A stretch of 64,000 nt of DNA from Rheinheimera pacifica. GTDB taxonomy: Bacteria > Pseudomonadota > Gammaproteobacteria > Enterobacterales > Alteromonadaceae. How positions within the stretch are numbered: the first letter of the stretch is position 1; each line of letters starts with the position of its first letter. The position numbers and the translations under genes are program-made. Below, one piece after another: positions 51,828 through 61,987 of the stretch. The DNA lies in contig NZ_JANUEM010000019.1 of assembly GCF_024809855.1 (NCBI RefSeq), positions 1 to 64,000 of the forward strand. The letters run 5' to 3'. The notes beneath the pieces are model-generated. The model worked only from the letters and a program-made list of their open reading frames with translations, made no database searches and was not told the origin of the DNA.

Positions 51828-54407
51828 TTAAACCTTACTGCTAACAACAAAATCGGTGCCGTTATGATCCAACAGTACTGTGCTACCGGGCACTACATCG
51901 CCTTGCAGCAACGCTTGCGCCAGCGGATTCTCCAGATACTGCTGAATAGCACGCTTCAGCGGCCTGGCACCATACAATGGATCAAAACCTATTTCGGCCA
52001 GTTTATCCAGTGCCGCCTCAGTAATACTAAAACGATACTGCCGCTCGGCCAGCCGCTGCTCCAATCGCGCCAGCTGAATTTTGGCAATGCTGCGAATTTG
52101 CACGTTATCCAGCGGATGAAATACTACGGTTTCGTCCAGCCGGTTTAAAAACTCCGGCCGGAATTGCTTGCTTAGTACGCCCATCAGCATATCTTTCATC
52201 TGGCCGTAACTGTATTCACGGTAATGCTCCTGAATAAGATCCGAGCCAAGATTCGACGTCATAATAATAACTGTGTTTTTAAAATCGACAGTACGGCCCT
52301 GGCTGTCGGTTAAGCGGCCATCATCAAGCACCTGCAGCAGAATATTAAATACATCCGGGTGGGCTTTCTCTACCTCGTCCAGCAGCACTACCGAATAGGG
52401 TTTACGCCGCACAGCTTCAGTTAAATAGCCACCCTCCTCATAGCCGACATAGCCCGGTGGTGCACCAACCAAACGTGATACGGCATGTTTTTCCATAAAC
52501 TCTGACATATCTATGCGTACCATCGCATCGGGGCTGTCAAACAAAAAGTTGGCCAGCGATTTGGTCAGCTCAGTTTTACCCACCCCGGTAGGGCCTAAAA
52601 ACAGAAAAGAGCCTATCGGTTTATTTGGATCTGCCAGGCCAGCCCGCGAGCGGCGGATAGCATGCGACACAGCAGTTACGGCTTCATCCTGGCCGATAAC
52701 TTTCTCATGCAGTGCCTGCTCCATACGTAGTAGTTTGTCGCGCTCGCCTTCAAGCATTTTATTCACAGGTATGCCGGTGGCTTTAGACAATACGTCGGCA
52801 ATTTCCTGCTCTGTCACCTTATTACGCAGCAGAGTATTTTCGTGCATTTCTGCCTGTGAGGCTAAATCGAGCTTTTTCTCCAGCTCCGGAATACGGCCAT
52901 ATTGCAGCTCAGACATGCGCTGTAAATCGCTGGCACGGCGGGCAACTTCTAAATCCAGCCGGGCCTGTTCAAGCTCGGTTTTTATATTTTGCGTGCCTTG
53001 CAGCGCAGCTTTTTCTGACTCCCACACTTCATCCAGTTCGTTGTAGTGGGCATCTAGCTCAGCAATTTGCTCCTGAATAGCATCCCGGCGTTTTTTACTG
53101 CCTTCGTCAGACTCTTTTGCCAGCGCATTGTCTTCCAGTTTTAGCTGAATAATACGCCGCTCCAACCGGTCCAGTTCTTCTGGTTTAGAGTCCATTTGCA
53201 TACGGATGCTTGATGCCGCTTCGTCGATTAAATCGATCGCCTTATCTGGTAACTGCCGGTCTGACACATAACGGTGCGACAAGGTAGCCGCTGCCACTAT
53301 CGCCGGATCGGTAATTTCTACCGCGTGGTGGATTTCATAGCGCTCTTTTAAGCCCCGTAAAATAGCTATGGTATCTTCTACCGAAGGCTCTTCTACCAGC
53401 ACTTTTTGAAAACGCCGCTCCAGTGCCGCATCTTTTTCGATGTACTTGCGGTATTCATCTAAAGTGGTAGCCCCCAAGCAGTGCAGTTCGCCGCGTGCCA
53501 GCGCCGGTTTTAACATATTGCCGGCATCCATCGCGCCTTCGGCTTTACCGGCGCCCACCATGGTATGAATTTCATCAATAAATAGAATTACCTGGCCTTC
53601 TTCTTTGGCCAGCTCATTCAATACTGCTTTTAGCCGCTCTTCAAACTCACCACGGTATTTGGCACCGGCCAGTAAAGAGCCCATGTCCAGCGACAATACG
53701 CGTTTATCTTTTAAGCCTTCGGGTACCTCTTTGTTGATAATGCGCAGCGCCAAACCTTCAACAATAGCGGTTTTACCCACGCCAGGTTCACCAATTAATA
53801 CCGGATTATTTTTAGTACGCCGTTGTAATACCTGAATACAGCGGCGAATTTCCTCATCCCGGCCTATTACCGGATCCAGTTTACCGGCCTCAGCGCGGGC
53901 AGTTAAATCTATAGTGTATTTCGTTAATGCCTGGCGGGTATCTTCGGCATTTACATCGTCAACCTTCTGGCCGCCGCGCATTTGTGTAATGGCAGTTTCT
54001 ACGTTGTCTTTGCTAACGCCGATTAAGCGTAAAATTTTGCCCAGATCAGATTTATCTTCCGTTGCCGCTAACACAAACAGCTCGCTGGAAATAAACTGGT
54101 CTTTGCGTTTTTGTGCCAGCTTATCGCACTGCTGCAGCAGTTGTGCAGTGGCTGATGATAGCTGCAGGTTAGCACCCTCGCCTTCAACCCGCGGTAGCTT
54201 ATCTATCGCCTGGCTGACCTTAGAGCGCAGTTCATTAAAATTAATCGCCAGTTTGTTTAACAGCTCACGTACTGTGCCACCTTCCTGATTTAACAGGGCA
54301 AACATCAGGTGCACCGGCTCGATAAACTGCTGATCACGGCCAAGCGCCAGCGACTGCGCATCGGCTATCGCTTCCTGGAACTTACTGGTAAATTTTTCAA
54401 GACGCAT
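51828..54407 (-). CDS. clpB: ATP-dependent disaggregase ClpB
   Basis: Hexameric Hsp100 chaperone that pulls proteins from aggregates with DnaK. 859 residues (E. coli 857). N-terminal Clp repeat domain; first AAA+ with [13 protein letters not shown] and [16 protein letters not shown]; a coiled-coil middle domain (about 400-520; [12 protein letters not shown]); second AAA+ with [16 protein letters not shown] and [15 protein letters not shown] heat-shock promoter lies just upstream. Confidence 0.98.
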   Translation of the reverse strand: MRLEKFTSKFQEAIADAQSLALGRDQQFIEPVHLMFALLNQEGGTVRELLNKLAINFNELRSKVSQAIDKLPRVEGEGANLQLSSATAQLLQQCDKLAQKRKDQFISSELFVLAATEDKSDLGKILRLIGVSKDNVETAITQMRGGQKVDDVNAEDTRQALTKYTIDLTARAEAGKLDPVIGRDEEIRRCIQVLQRRTKNNPVLIGEPGVGKTAIVEGLALRIINKEVPEGLKDKRVLSLDMGSLLAGAKYRGEFEERLKAVLNELAKEEGQVILFIDEIHTMVGAGKAEGAMDAGNMLKPALARGELHCLGATTLDEYRKYIEKDAALERRFQKVLVEEPSVEDTIAILRGLKERYEIHHAVEITDPAIVAAATLSHRYVSDRQLPDKAIDLIDEAASSIRMQMDSKPEELDRLERRIIQLKLEDNALAKESDEGSKKRRDAIQEQIAELDAHYNELDEVWESEKAALQGTQNIKTELEQARLDLEVARRASDLQRMSELQYGRIPELEKKLDLASQAEMHENTLLRNKVTEQEIADVLSKATGIPVNKMLEGERDKLLRMEQALHEKVIGQDEAVTAVSHAIRRSRAGLADPNKPIGSFLFLGPTGVGKTELTKSLANFLFDSPDAMVRIDMSEFMEKHAVSRLVGAPPGYVGYEEGGYLTEAVRRKPYSVVLLDEVEKAHPDVFNILLQVLDDGRLTDSQGRTVDFKNTVIIMTSNLGSDLIQEHYREYSYGQMKDMLMGVLSKQFRPEFLNRLDETVVFHPLDNVQIRSIAKIQLARLEQRLAERQYRFSITEAALDKLAEIGFDPLYGARPLKRAIQQYLENPLAQALLQGDVVPGSTVLLDHNGTDFVVSSKV

Positions 54408-54443
54408 TTCTGGCTCCTACAAGCACAACACTGTTGCGTTATA

Positions 54444-54472
54444 AGATTGGGCGTTATTGCTGCAAATTCAAG
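54444..54472 (-). promoter_or_regulatory. Sigma-32-type heat-shock promoter of clpB
   Basis: On the minus strand CTTGAAT (54472-54466), a 14-base spacer and CCCAATCT (54451-54444) match the RpoH consensus CTTGAAA-N11-15-CCCATNT closely. It is 37 bases before the clpB ATG. Confidence 0.8.
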
Positions 54473-54500
54473 CAAACAAACGTCAAAAATTTGACTTAGA

Positions 54501-55238
54501 TCAGATTAACCAAATTGAACTGGCCATACGGCCGGTTTGGCCATCGCGCCGGTAGGAAAAAAACAACTCATTTTGCTGATAAGTGCAGTACTGGCCACCA
54601 TAAATATGTTGTACACCACAAGCTTGCAGCCGCTGTTGTGCCAGCAGATATAAATCTGCCTGCCACTTGTTATTATTGCCGCTGATAAAAGCCTGCTCTG
54701 CCTGCGTACTATGATTAATAAAAGCAGCCCGTACCTCTGGCCCTACTTCAAATGCGCTTTGGCTGATAGCCGGGCCAAGATACACCAACACCTCATCAGG
54801 TTTGCTAAAGTGTGCCAGTGTGGCTTCAATAACACCATCGCATAAACCTCGCCAGCCAGCATGTACTGCGGCTACCTGAGTACCAGCTTTATCACACAGT
54901 AATAACGGCAGGCAATCGGCTGTCATAACCGTGGCCACAACACCTTGCTCGCAGGTTACACTGGCATCGGCGGTATCATCCGGCCCAGATGTTTTACTCA
55001 GCACAGATACTGCAGTGCCGTGCACCTGATTTAACCAGACCGGTACTGCCGGCATCTTTGCCAGCTGTTGATAACGCCGACGGTTTTCAGCCACCTGTTC
55101 TGCGTTATCGGCCACATGATTACCAAGGTTTAAACTGGCATACACACCCGTTGAGCAACCGCCGTTACGGGTGCTGCATACTGCCTGCACATTGGCCGGG
55201 GCCGGCCAGTCAGGCAGTAACAGCGGGTTGTCAGACAT
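54501..55238 (-). CDS. pgeF: Peptidoglycan editing factor PgeF (YfiH)
   Basis: A 245-residue copper/zinc-dependent laccase-fold enzyme reported to remove wrong amino acids from peptidoglycan precursors; members also act on nucleosides. Motifs: STRNGGCS, LNQVHGT, VMTADCLPLLL and AAVHAGWRGLCDG, which hold the metal His and Cys ligands. The start overlaps the 3' end of rluD. The ATG at 55238 is preferred over 55250 by comparison with E. coli. Order rluD-pgeF-clpB is as in E. coli. Confidence 0.95.
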   Translation of the reverse strand: MSDNPLLLPDWPAPANVQAVCSTRNGGCSTGVYASLNLGNHVADNAEQVAENRRRYQQLAKMPAVPVWLNQVHGTAVSVLSKTSGPDDTADASVTCEQGVVATVMTADCLPLLLCDKAGTQVAAVHAGWRGLCDGVIEATLAHFSKPDEVLVYLGPAISQSAFEVGPEVRAAFINHSTQAEQAFISGNNNKWQADLYLLAQQRLQACGVQHIYGGQYCTYQQNELFFSYRRDGQTGRMASSIWLI

Positions 55239-56205
55239 AATCCAGGCCATGCTCAGCAGTATCGGCCCGCAGCGCTGCAGTTAGCTGTACCATGTCATCC
55301 GGAATAGGCGCATGCCATTCCAGAAGCTCCAGCGTAATGGGGTGCGCCAGACGCAACATGGCGGCATGTAAGGCCTGGCGCCTGAAGTTGCGTAAAATAC
55401 CCAACAAATGCTCATCTGCTTTACGCGGTGGCCGTGGCCGGCCAGCATAAACAGGATCGCCCACCAATGGATGATTCACATAAGTCATATGTACGCGGAT
55501 TTGATGCGTACGGCCGGTTTCAAGCCGCAAGCGCAAGCGGGTATGGGCCCGGTATTTTTCCATCACGCGAAAATGAGTGGTAGCAGGTTTACCTGACTGG
55601 CTTACCGCCATATGAGTACGTTTGGTAGGGTGGCGGCCTATCGGCTCGTCAATGGTACCGCCGCCTGTCATGGCGCCATGGCATACCGCTTCATACTCAC
55701 GGGTAATTTCACGCGCCTGCATGGCTTCTACTAAATGCGTTTGCGCCGGTATGGTTTTGGCTACCACCATTAAACCGGTGGTATCCTTGTCAAGCCGGTG
55801 AATAATGCCAGCCCGTGGCACTTCCGCAATACCAGGGCAATGGTGTAATAAAGCGTTAAGTAAAGTACCATCGGCATTGCCAGCGCCAGGATGCACAACC
55901 AGTCCGGCGGGTTTATTGATCACCAGAATATGTTCATCTTCGTAAATAATATTCAGGTCAATGGCTTCGGCTTCAAAGCGCTCGTCTTCTGGTAGTTCGG
56001 CCAGAATATCTATCGACTCCCCACCCAGCATTTTTTCGCGTGGCTTATTTTGCACTATGCCGTTAACCTTAACTGCATCCGCCAGGATCCATTCTTTTAT
56101 TCTGGAACGGGAATAATCAGGGAACATTTCGGCCAGGACCTGATCTAATCGCTTACCAAAAAGATGGTCTGGTACAATTTCTGAAAGTTTTAGCTGTTTT
56201 GTCAT
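55231..56205 (-). CDS. rluD: 23S rRNA pseudouridine synthase RluD
   Basis: Makes pseudouridines 1911, 1915 and 1917 in helix 69 of 23S rRNA. 324 residues with an N-terminal S4 domain (GKRLDQVLAEMFPDYSRSRI), then the catalytic domain: HPGAGN and RAGIIHRLDKDTTGL with the catalytic Asp, and RLRLETGRTHQIRVHM. The ATG at 56205 is chosen by length and E. coli alignment. Confidence 0.97.
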   Translation of the reverse strand: MTKQLKLSEIVPDHLFGKRLDQVLAEMFPDYSRSRIKEWILADAVKVNGIVQNKPREKMLGGESIDILAELPEDERFEAEAIDLNIIYEDEHILVINKPAGLVVHPGAGNADGTLLNALLHHCPGIAEVPRAGIIHRLDKDTTGLMVVAKTIPAQTHLVEAMQAREITREYEAVCHGAMTGGGTIDEPIGRHPTKRTHMAVSQSGKPATTHFRVMEKYRAHTRLRLRLETGRTHQIRVHMTYVNHPLVGDPVYAGRPRPPRKADEHLLGILRNFRRQALHAAMLRLAHPITLELLEWHAPIPDDMVQLTAALRADTAEHGLDYV

Positions 56206-56328
56206 AACGGAAGCAGTTATCCTGTGTGCAACCCCGGCAGGTCTGGGGTAGAATCGCAATAGCGTGTATTTTAGCGATTTTACGCCAGACTAGACAGCCA
56301 TTTAGCTCAAGTAGTAACGGATTTTTAA

Positions 56329-57078
56329 ATGAAAGCGAATTTTTTACTGATTTCTTTACTGGCATTAACCCTTACGGCCTGTGCCGGTAAACCGAAGGAC
56401 GCGGATACCAGTAATACGCAAACCGCCCAAACTATGTATCAGCAAGCCAAAGAAGTATTAGATAACGGCTTGTATAACCGCGCTATTGAGCTGTTAATGG
56501 CTGTAGAAAGCCGTTACCCGTTCGGGCCGCTGGCCAGGCAGGTGCAGTTGGATTTGATCTATGCCCATTATCAGGCTGGTGATGTGCAAAAAGCACTTGC
56601 AGGCATTGACCGTTTTATCCGCCTGAACCCTAACCACCCTGAGCTAGACTACGTTTACTACATGCGTGGCCTGAGCAATATGAAAGCGGATGAAAATACA
56701 CTGCATAACCTGCTGGGCATTGACCGCGCAGACCGTGATCTGGCCAGTACCCGCCAGGCGTTTGATGATTTTAAGTTGCTGGTAAGCAGCTTTCCTAACA
56801 GCAAATACGCTGCTGAAGCGAAAAAACGCATGTTAAGTATTAAAGATGCACTGGCACGGCATGAGTTGCTGGTAGCTGATTACTATATGCGCCGCGGTGC
56901 TTATCTTGCTGCCGCTAACCGTGGCAAATATATCGTTGAGTTTTACCGTGATTCGCCGCTAGTTGAACAGGCACTTGAAATTATGGTTGAAAGCTACGAC
57001 AGGCTTGGCCTGAGCAAGCTAAAAGAAGACACTTACCAGGTGTTAAAGCTTAACTTTCCGCAAAATACCAAATTCTAA
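56329..57078 (+). CDS. bamD: Outer-membrane assembly lipoprotein BamD
   Basis: Essential part of the BAM complex that inserts beta-barrels into the outer membrane. 249 residues; signal with lipobox L-T-A-C (Cys18), then five TPR-type units (YQQAKEVLDNGLYNRAIELL, VESRYPFGPLARQVQLDLIY, YVYYMRGLSNM, FDDFKLLVSSFPNSKYA, EQALEIMVESYDRLGL). Divergent from rluD, as in E. coli; strong terminator after. Confidence 0.97.
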   Translation: MKANFLLISLLALTLTACAGKPKDADTSNTQTAQTMYQQAKEVLDNGLYNRAIELLMAVESRYPFGPLARQVQLDLIYAHYQAGDVQKALAGIDRFIRLNPNHPELDYVYYMRGLSNMKADENTLHNLLGIDRADRDLASTRQAFDDFKLLVSSFPNSKYAAEAKKRMLSIKDALARHELLVADYYMRRGAYLAAANRGKYIVEFYRDSPLVEQALEIMVESYDRLGLSKLKEDTYQVLKLNFPQNTKF

Positions 57079-57090
57079 GCCTGACAGCCC

Positions 57091-57116
57091 AGCCCCGCCA
57101 GCGCGGGGCTTTTTTT
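57091..57116 (+). terminator. Intrinsic terminator of bamD
   Basis: AGCCCCGC and GCGGGGCT pair around CAGC, followed by seven T. Confidence 0.93.
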
Positions 57117-57119
57117 GCA

Positions 57120-58481
57120 CTAAATAGCCTCTAGTGCCTCTGCCAGTTTACTAACCCCTATGACTTCCATACCGGCAATCGGCTCTTTCGGGCAGTTTGC
57201 CTGTGGCACTATTGCCCGTTTAAAACCATGTTTAGCCGCCTCACGTAAGCGTTCCTGACCACTTGGTACCGGCCTTATTTCGCCAGCCAGCCCTACTTCA
57301 CCAAACACCACTAAATCGTTTGGTAAAGGCTTATCGCGAAAACTCGACACCAGCGCCAGCAAAGTGGCTAAATCGGCACTGGTTTCGTTTACTTTTACGC
57401 CACCCACCACGTTAACAAACACATCCTGATCGGCCATTTGTATACCGGCGTGGCGGTGCATAACAGCCAGTAACATCGATATCCGGTTTTGCTCCATGCC
57501 AAGCGTTACACGGCGCGGATTATTTAGGGGTGAGTAATCAACCAGCCCTTGTATTTCTACCAGCAACGGCCGGGTACCTTCCCACAGTACCATAACAATA
57601 CTGCCGGATTGATCTTCCTTGCCGCGGGTTAAAAATATAGCAGACGGGTTTTTTACCTCTTTCATGCCCTGGCCGGTCATGGCAAATACGCCCAGCTCAT
57701 TAACCGGGCCAAAGCGGTTTTTGTTGCCTCGCATAGTGCGGTAACGGTTGTCACTGTCGCCGTCGAGCATTACCGAGCAATCAATGCAGTGTTCTAATAC
57801 TTTGGGGCCAGCCAGCGAGCCGTCTTTAGTCACATGACCTACCATAATAATGGCTATATGGTGCTGCTTGGCAAAACGGGTTAAAAAGGCCGCACTCTCA
57901 CGCACCTGCGACACACTGCCGGGTGCCGACTGAATATCAGCTAAGTGCATTACCTGAATAGAATCAATAACCATAATGCGTGGCTTTTCCTGCTGCGCCA
58001 GCAGACAAATGGTTTCAACATTGGTTTCAGCCAGCATTTTCAGCGCATTGGTTGGTAAACCTAAACGTTGCGCCCGCATGGCAACCTGCTGCAAGGATTC
58101 TTCACCGGTAATATAAAGTGCGCCGCCCTGCTGCGCCAGGCCACACATAATTTGCAGCAGCAAGGTACTTTTACCGGCGCCTGGGTGGCCACCAATTAAA
58201 ATAGCCGAGCCCGGCACTATGCCACCGCCCAGTACGCGATCAAACTCTGCAAAGCCGCTGCTAAAGCGTGGTACATCTTGTAAATCTACTTCGTCCAGCC
58301 GTACCACTTTTGCTACCGCAGCCCCGGCATAACCTTCAAAGCGGGCATTTTTACTGCTGGTAGTACCTAAGCGTACTTCACTAACGGTATTCCAGGCACC
58401 ACATTCTGTGCACTGGCCTTGCCAGCGCACAAAGTCAGCGCCGCAGTCACTGCAAACATAAGCAGTTTTTACTTTTGCCAT
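57120..58481 (-). CDS. radA: DNA repair protein RadA
   Basis: RecA-like ATPase that drives branch migration in recombinational repair. 453 residues (E. coli 460). Four-Cys zinc finger CSDCGADF...CTECGAWN, Walker A GGHPGAGKSTLL, the RadA-specific KNRFG and a C-terminal Lon-like domain (DVFVNVVGGVKV, GEVGLAGEIRPV). In E. coli it follows serB; here the two are separated by two genes. Confidence 0.97.
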   Translation of the reverse strand: MAKVKTAYVCSDCGADFVRWQGQCTECGAWNTVSEVRLGTTSSKNARFEGYAGAAVAKVVRLDEVDLQDVPRFSSGFAEFDRVLGGGIVPGSAILIGGHPGAGKSTLLLQIMCGLAQQGGALYITGEESLQQVAMRAQRLGLPTNALKMLAETNVETICLLAQQEKPRIMVIDSIQVMHLADIQSAPGSVSQVRESAAFLTRFAKQHHIAIIMVGHVTKDGSLAGPKVLEHCIDCSVMLDGDSDNRYRTMRGNKNRFGPVNELGVFAMTGQGMKEVKNPSAIFLTRGKEDQSGSIVMVLWEGTRPLLVEIQGLVDYSPLNNPRRVTLGMEQNRISMLLAVMHRHAGIQMADQDVFVNVVGGVKVNETSADLATLLALVSSFRDKPLPNDLVVFGEVGLAGEIRPVPSGQERLREAAKHGFKRAIVPQANCPKEPIAGMEVIGVSKLAEALEAI

Positions 58482-58601
58482 AATTTATTTTCTCAAGCTA
58501 AATGAAAGGCATGGATATTGCTTTTCAATTTGTAACAACGTAGCGTACTACAGATTATAACCCCAAGGTGCCGGTATTATGGCATTTAACCTGACTGAAT
58601 T

Positions 58602-61121
58602 ATGACAGCAGAAGATTTACAGGAATACGTCGGCATTATTGACCGCATGAAAAGCTTGCTCAACTCGGCTGACTTTGATCAGGTGTTCAGTTTATTAACA
58701 TCCGATATTCCTAAGTCCAAGCAGTTCCTGTTAAAAATGGAACTTAAACGCATGGCACAGCCCTGCAATTATTTTATTGATTTACGCGGCCATGTTGACG
58801 GTGACGTTAAGCCTTACGAATATAAAGGCAAAACCCACTATATGGACAATAACGCCATTAAGGTGTTTGAAAACGGCCTGCAACAATACGGCGGTTATAC
58901 GCTTGGTTTGTATGAAGAAGTGCGTAACACCGAAAACAATTTTCGCGTAATGCACCGCAAAGAAACTGAAGAGCGGGTGAAAAACGCCCTGCAGCAATCT
59001 GCAAACGGTAAGCCGCAGGACGAAGAGGAAGAACTGCCTCCGCAGGTGGCCGACGTCATATCCTTCGGCAGCTATACTACCCGCCGTGATGAGCGGATGA
59101 ATTATGCCATTGAAGTTGAAATAGAGCTGAATAAACAGCGTATAACCGCCAGTACATCAGACTTATCAGTATCAGGCTGCAAGGTTAAATTAACCAAACC
59201 GCTAAAGGTTAATGCCGGTGCCGAATTAAAACTGCATTTTACCGGCCTGGAGCAAGAGTTTATGCTCGGCCTGGCAGACGGTGTAATTTATAAAGTGGTT
59301 GATACAGAGTCGCAGGGCCAGAACCACTATATGCGCCTGCAACGCTTGCAAGATGGTAATGAACAACAATTTGCCGATTTTTTGCAGAAATTTATCGCCG
59401 GCAATAAACGCCGCTATAAAGTAAACCTCGACAGCGTCTGCCACAGCATGCGCACCAAAGGTTATGAACAATTTTACCTGCCACGCCTTAGCAGCCTGCC
59501 GGTCTTTATTGCGGTAAAAGACGGCCAGCCTGTTCCTAACTTTGCTCTGACAACAGAATACAACCGGGCTATCTGGCACTATTTTCTTGATGAGCAACAT
59601 CAGGCTATTTTTGACAGCCTGCTGTCGGTAAAACGGCTGAAGCAACTACTGCAACAGAGTAGTGAGGAAAAATCGACTATTCTTTACTGCTTTACCCACG
59701 CCGCCAAAGGTAAGTTGTTTTTCTATTCTGCAACCAGTGAAGAGCTGGCAGCTTCTGAGCAGCTAAAAGAATTATTTCTCGGTTTTGGTGCCAGCAAACC
59801 TAGCTGGCGGGTATTGCATTGCAACTTACTGCGCACTGCTGCAAGCATGGCAGATATGCCAGCAACAGTGCCCGAACAGTACGGAGTTAAAAAACCTGCA
59901 TCACAAGCGCCGCTGTTCAAAGGCCTGCTACAGGACTTACGTTATATTGTTAACCTGACGGGTATCAGCAGCACCGACAGCACTTTCTGGTATCAGAGTT
60001 ATCCAGTAAACCAACAACAACTTAAGCTGCTGGCTCAGTTTGGCCATAAAAAACGCCCAGGTATTCCTGCCTGTGAGGCCATACCGGTGCAATATGTCAA
60101 CCTGCGTTCAGAGTCACGCTATCTGTATAAAACGTCGGTAATGGTAAAAGACAAACAAAGCCAGACAGAACTAAGTGGCCATAGCCGGGATTTTTCATCA
60201 AAAGGCTTACAACTGGAAACCGCCTTACCGGTAAGGTTTAGTAAAGGTGATATTGTTATGCTGCGCCTGCCTGATATGCAGAAAATAAGTGCCCGCTATA
60301 ACCTTAATGAGCTGCCGTATGAGGTAATGGCAGTCAGTAAAAGCCATACTATTATGAACCTGCGTGCAGCAGAAACAGATGAACCCCATGTCGGGCGGTT
60401 GTTTTTCCAGCAGCTGATCCAAAGCAACCGCGCTAAACTGACACTGGCAGAAGAAAGCCCTAAATATCCCGGCCTGGCGACAGCCTTGCGCAATATGTAT
60501 CTTAATTCTCAAAATAGTTTTGCGCTGTTTTTACACCGCAAAGGTATTCGCTATGAAATTAATACTGTGGCTAAAGGTGGCACCAGCAACTGCCTATATC
60601 AGTTGTTGAATTTACAACACCCGCACAGCGATGCTATTGATTTGAATATGATCCTGCGTAATAACGCCGCCAGCCTGCAATTTGCGCAACAACTCAAGCA
60701 GATGAAGCGTTTTGACAACGCCAAAAGCTACGAGCTTTTTATCGCGCTACCCGCCGACATTACTAACGGCAATATTGAAGCTAACTGTCACTACGATTAC
60801 GAATTTAGCTCTGAGCAAAAAAAACAGCAATTTGTGCTGGATGCTTTGCAACAAGGCAGCCTGTTTTGTTTTCGTTTGACGCTATCCCGCACCGGCAGAC
60901 CAGACACCGACTATATTGCCGCTGAAATGAACTATATAAGCGCTTATGCCATTCATAAAGCTAAACAGCTGGAAGAAGAATTATGGAGTGTGGCAGGTGT
61001 TATAGATGTCATTGATATGTCAGAAGAAGTGGCATGGCGTTATGGGGCGGCGGTAGATCCTGTCAGCCATAAAATGCAACAACAGCAGTTAATACTCCAG
61101 CTGCAACAACCAGTCACGTAA
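58602..61121 (+). CDS. Two-PilZ-domain protein (cyclic-di-GMP effector)
   Basis: An 839-residue cytoplasmic protein. The first PilZ domain (about 160-270) has the RRDER arginine motif and DLSVSGCKV; the second (about 505-610) has RSESR and DFSSKGL. Each set (RxxxR with D-x-S-x2-G) is what binds cyclic-di-GMP. The regions between and after them are unassigned and helical/beta mixed. It may tie motility or attachment to the cyclases in this window. Its last 33 bases overlap the convergent hydrolase gene. Confidence 0.88.
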   Translation: MTAEDLQEYVGIIDRMKSLLNSADFDQVFSLLTSDIPKSKQFLLKMELKRMAQPCNYFIDLRGHVDGDVKPYEYKGKTHYMDNNAIKVFENGLQQYGGYTLGLYEEVRNTENNFRVMHRKETEERVKNALQQSANGKPQDEEEELPPQVADVISFGSYTTRRDERMNYAIEVEIELNKQRITASTSDLSVSGCKVKLTKPLKVNAGAELKLHFTGLEQEFMLGLADGVIYKVVDTESQGQNHYMRLQRLQDGNEQQFADFLQKFIAGNKRRYKVNLDSVCHSMRTKGYEQFYLPRLSSLPVFIAVKDGQPVPNFALTTEYNRAIWHYFLDEQHQAIFDSLLSVKRLKQLLQQSSEEKSTILYCFTHAAKGKLFFYSATSEELAASEQLKELFLGFGASKPSWRVLHCNLLRTAASMADMPATVPEQYGVKKPASQAPLFKGLLQDLRYIVNLTGISSTDSTFWYQSYPVNQQQLKLLAQFGHKKRPGIPACEAIPVQYVNLRSESRYLYKTSVMVKDKQSQTELSGHSRDFSSKGLQLETALPVRFSKGDIVMLRLPDMQKISARYNLNELPYEVMAVSKSHTIMNLRAAETDEPHVGRLFFQQLIQSNRAKLTLAEESPKYPGLATALRNMYLNSQNSFALFLHRKGIRYEINTVAKGGTSNCLYQLLNLQHPHSDAIDLNMILRNNAASLQFAQQLKQMKRFDNAKSYELFIALPADITNGNIEANCHYDYEFSSEQKKQQFVLDALQQGSLFCFRLTLSRTGRPDTDYIAAEMNYISAYAIHKAKQLEEELWSVAGVIDVIDMSEEVAWRYGAAVDPVSHKMQQQQLILQLQQPVT

Positions 61122-61985
61122 TTGGGGAAAATGCTCCTGCACTGCACCAGGGTGCGTCAGCATAGAAATATGGTCGTAATCCTGCTTATAGCCAGTAGCG
61201 CGGCCCAGTAAGGTAAAACGGGCCAGCGGTGCGGTTTCAGCAATAAAGGCTTTTACATCATACGGATGACCCAACAAGCGGTCATTCTGGGCAGCAAAGT
61301 GCCACACCGGTGGCCACGTTGTAGTTCTACTGCTGTGGCCATAATCAAACTGATCGGTTAAATCAGTAAAAGCCGCACCGGCAATCCATTGTACTGTATC
61401 CTGTAGAAACTGTTGCGGCTCATCATCGGCGCCCAAACGCCATTTGCGTGCGGGGAAATAACCGTACTTTTTACTCAACCAGGGGGCCAATCTATTCCAG
61501 ATCAGGTTAATTTTCAGCTTACGCTCCAGGCTTTGTATGCTGATCACCCTTTTACTGCCAAAACACACCTTAGCAGCCACTTTGGCTGTCAGCTGTGGAA
61601 AACGCGCCAGGCAGGCAGCAGCAACTACGCCTCCCCACGAGTGCGCAATCAGAATCACTTTTTGCTGATGCAACTGGTATACATGTTCAATTAACGCCGG
61701 AATATCGCAGGTGATCATATGTTGCTGGCTTTGCGCAAACCCCTCTGACACATGCGGCTTTGATAAACCACGGCCGGCAAAATCAGCGCAATACACCATA
61801 AAACCATTATCAGCCAGATAACAACCCAGCCCCTTGCCAGAGTGGCTATAAAAAATACGGCCGTTTTCAATAGCGCCGTGCAGCATCAGCACCGGTGCGA
61901 TGCCTTGCTGCATCGGCAACAAGCGGCGTAAATGCAGCTGGTATTGCTCTAAATCCAGATAAAGTGAACTTTGCTGGTGCTTCAT
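61089..61985 (-). CDS. Alpha/beta-fold hydrolase
   Basis: A 298-residue hydrolase: nucleophile elbow HSWGG with Ser, an oxyanion HG (LMLHGAIE) near the N-terminus, Asp in AAQNDRLLG and His in YDHISML late. No signal peptide. The substrate is unknown; esters or thioesters are usual for the family. It ends inside the 3' end of the PilZ gene and its start is 2 bases after serB ends, so it is likely in the serB transcript. Confidence 0.85.
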   Translation of the reverse strand: MKHQQSSLYLDLEQYQLHLRRLLPMQQGIAPVLMLHGAIENGRIFYSHSGKGLGCYLADNGFMVYCADFAGRGLSKPHVSEGFAQSQQHMITCDIPALIEHVYQLHQQKVILIAHSWGGVVAAACLARFPQLTAKVAAKVCFGSKRVISIQSLERKLKINLIWNRLAPWLSKKYGYFPARKWRLGADDEPQQFLQDTVQWIAGAAFTDLTDQFDYGHSSRTTTWPPVWHFAAQNDRLLGHPYDVKAFIAETAPLARFTLLGRATGYKQDYDHISMLTHPGAVQEHFPQLRDWLLQLEY

Positions 61986-61987
61986 GC

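Noticed and set aside
51642-52148. Open frame over the palindrome and the clpB end
   Set aside because: It runs through the intergenic hairpins and antisense clpB; not protein-like.
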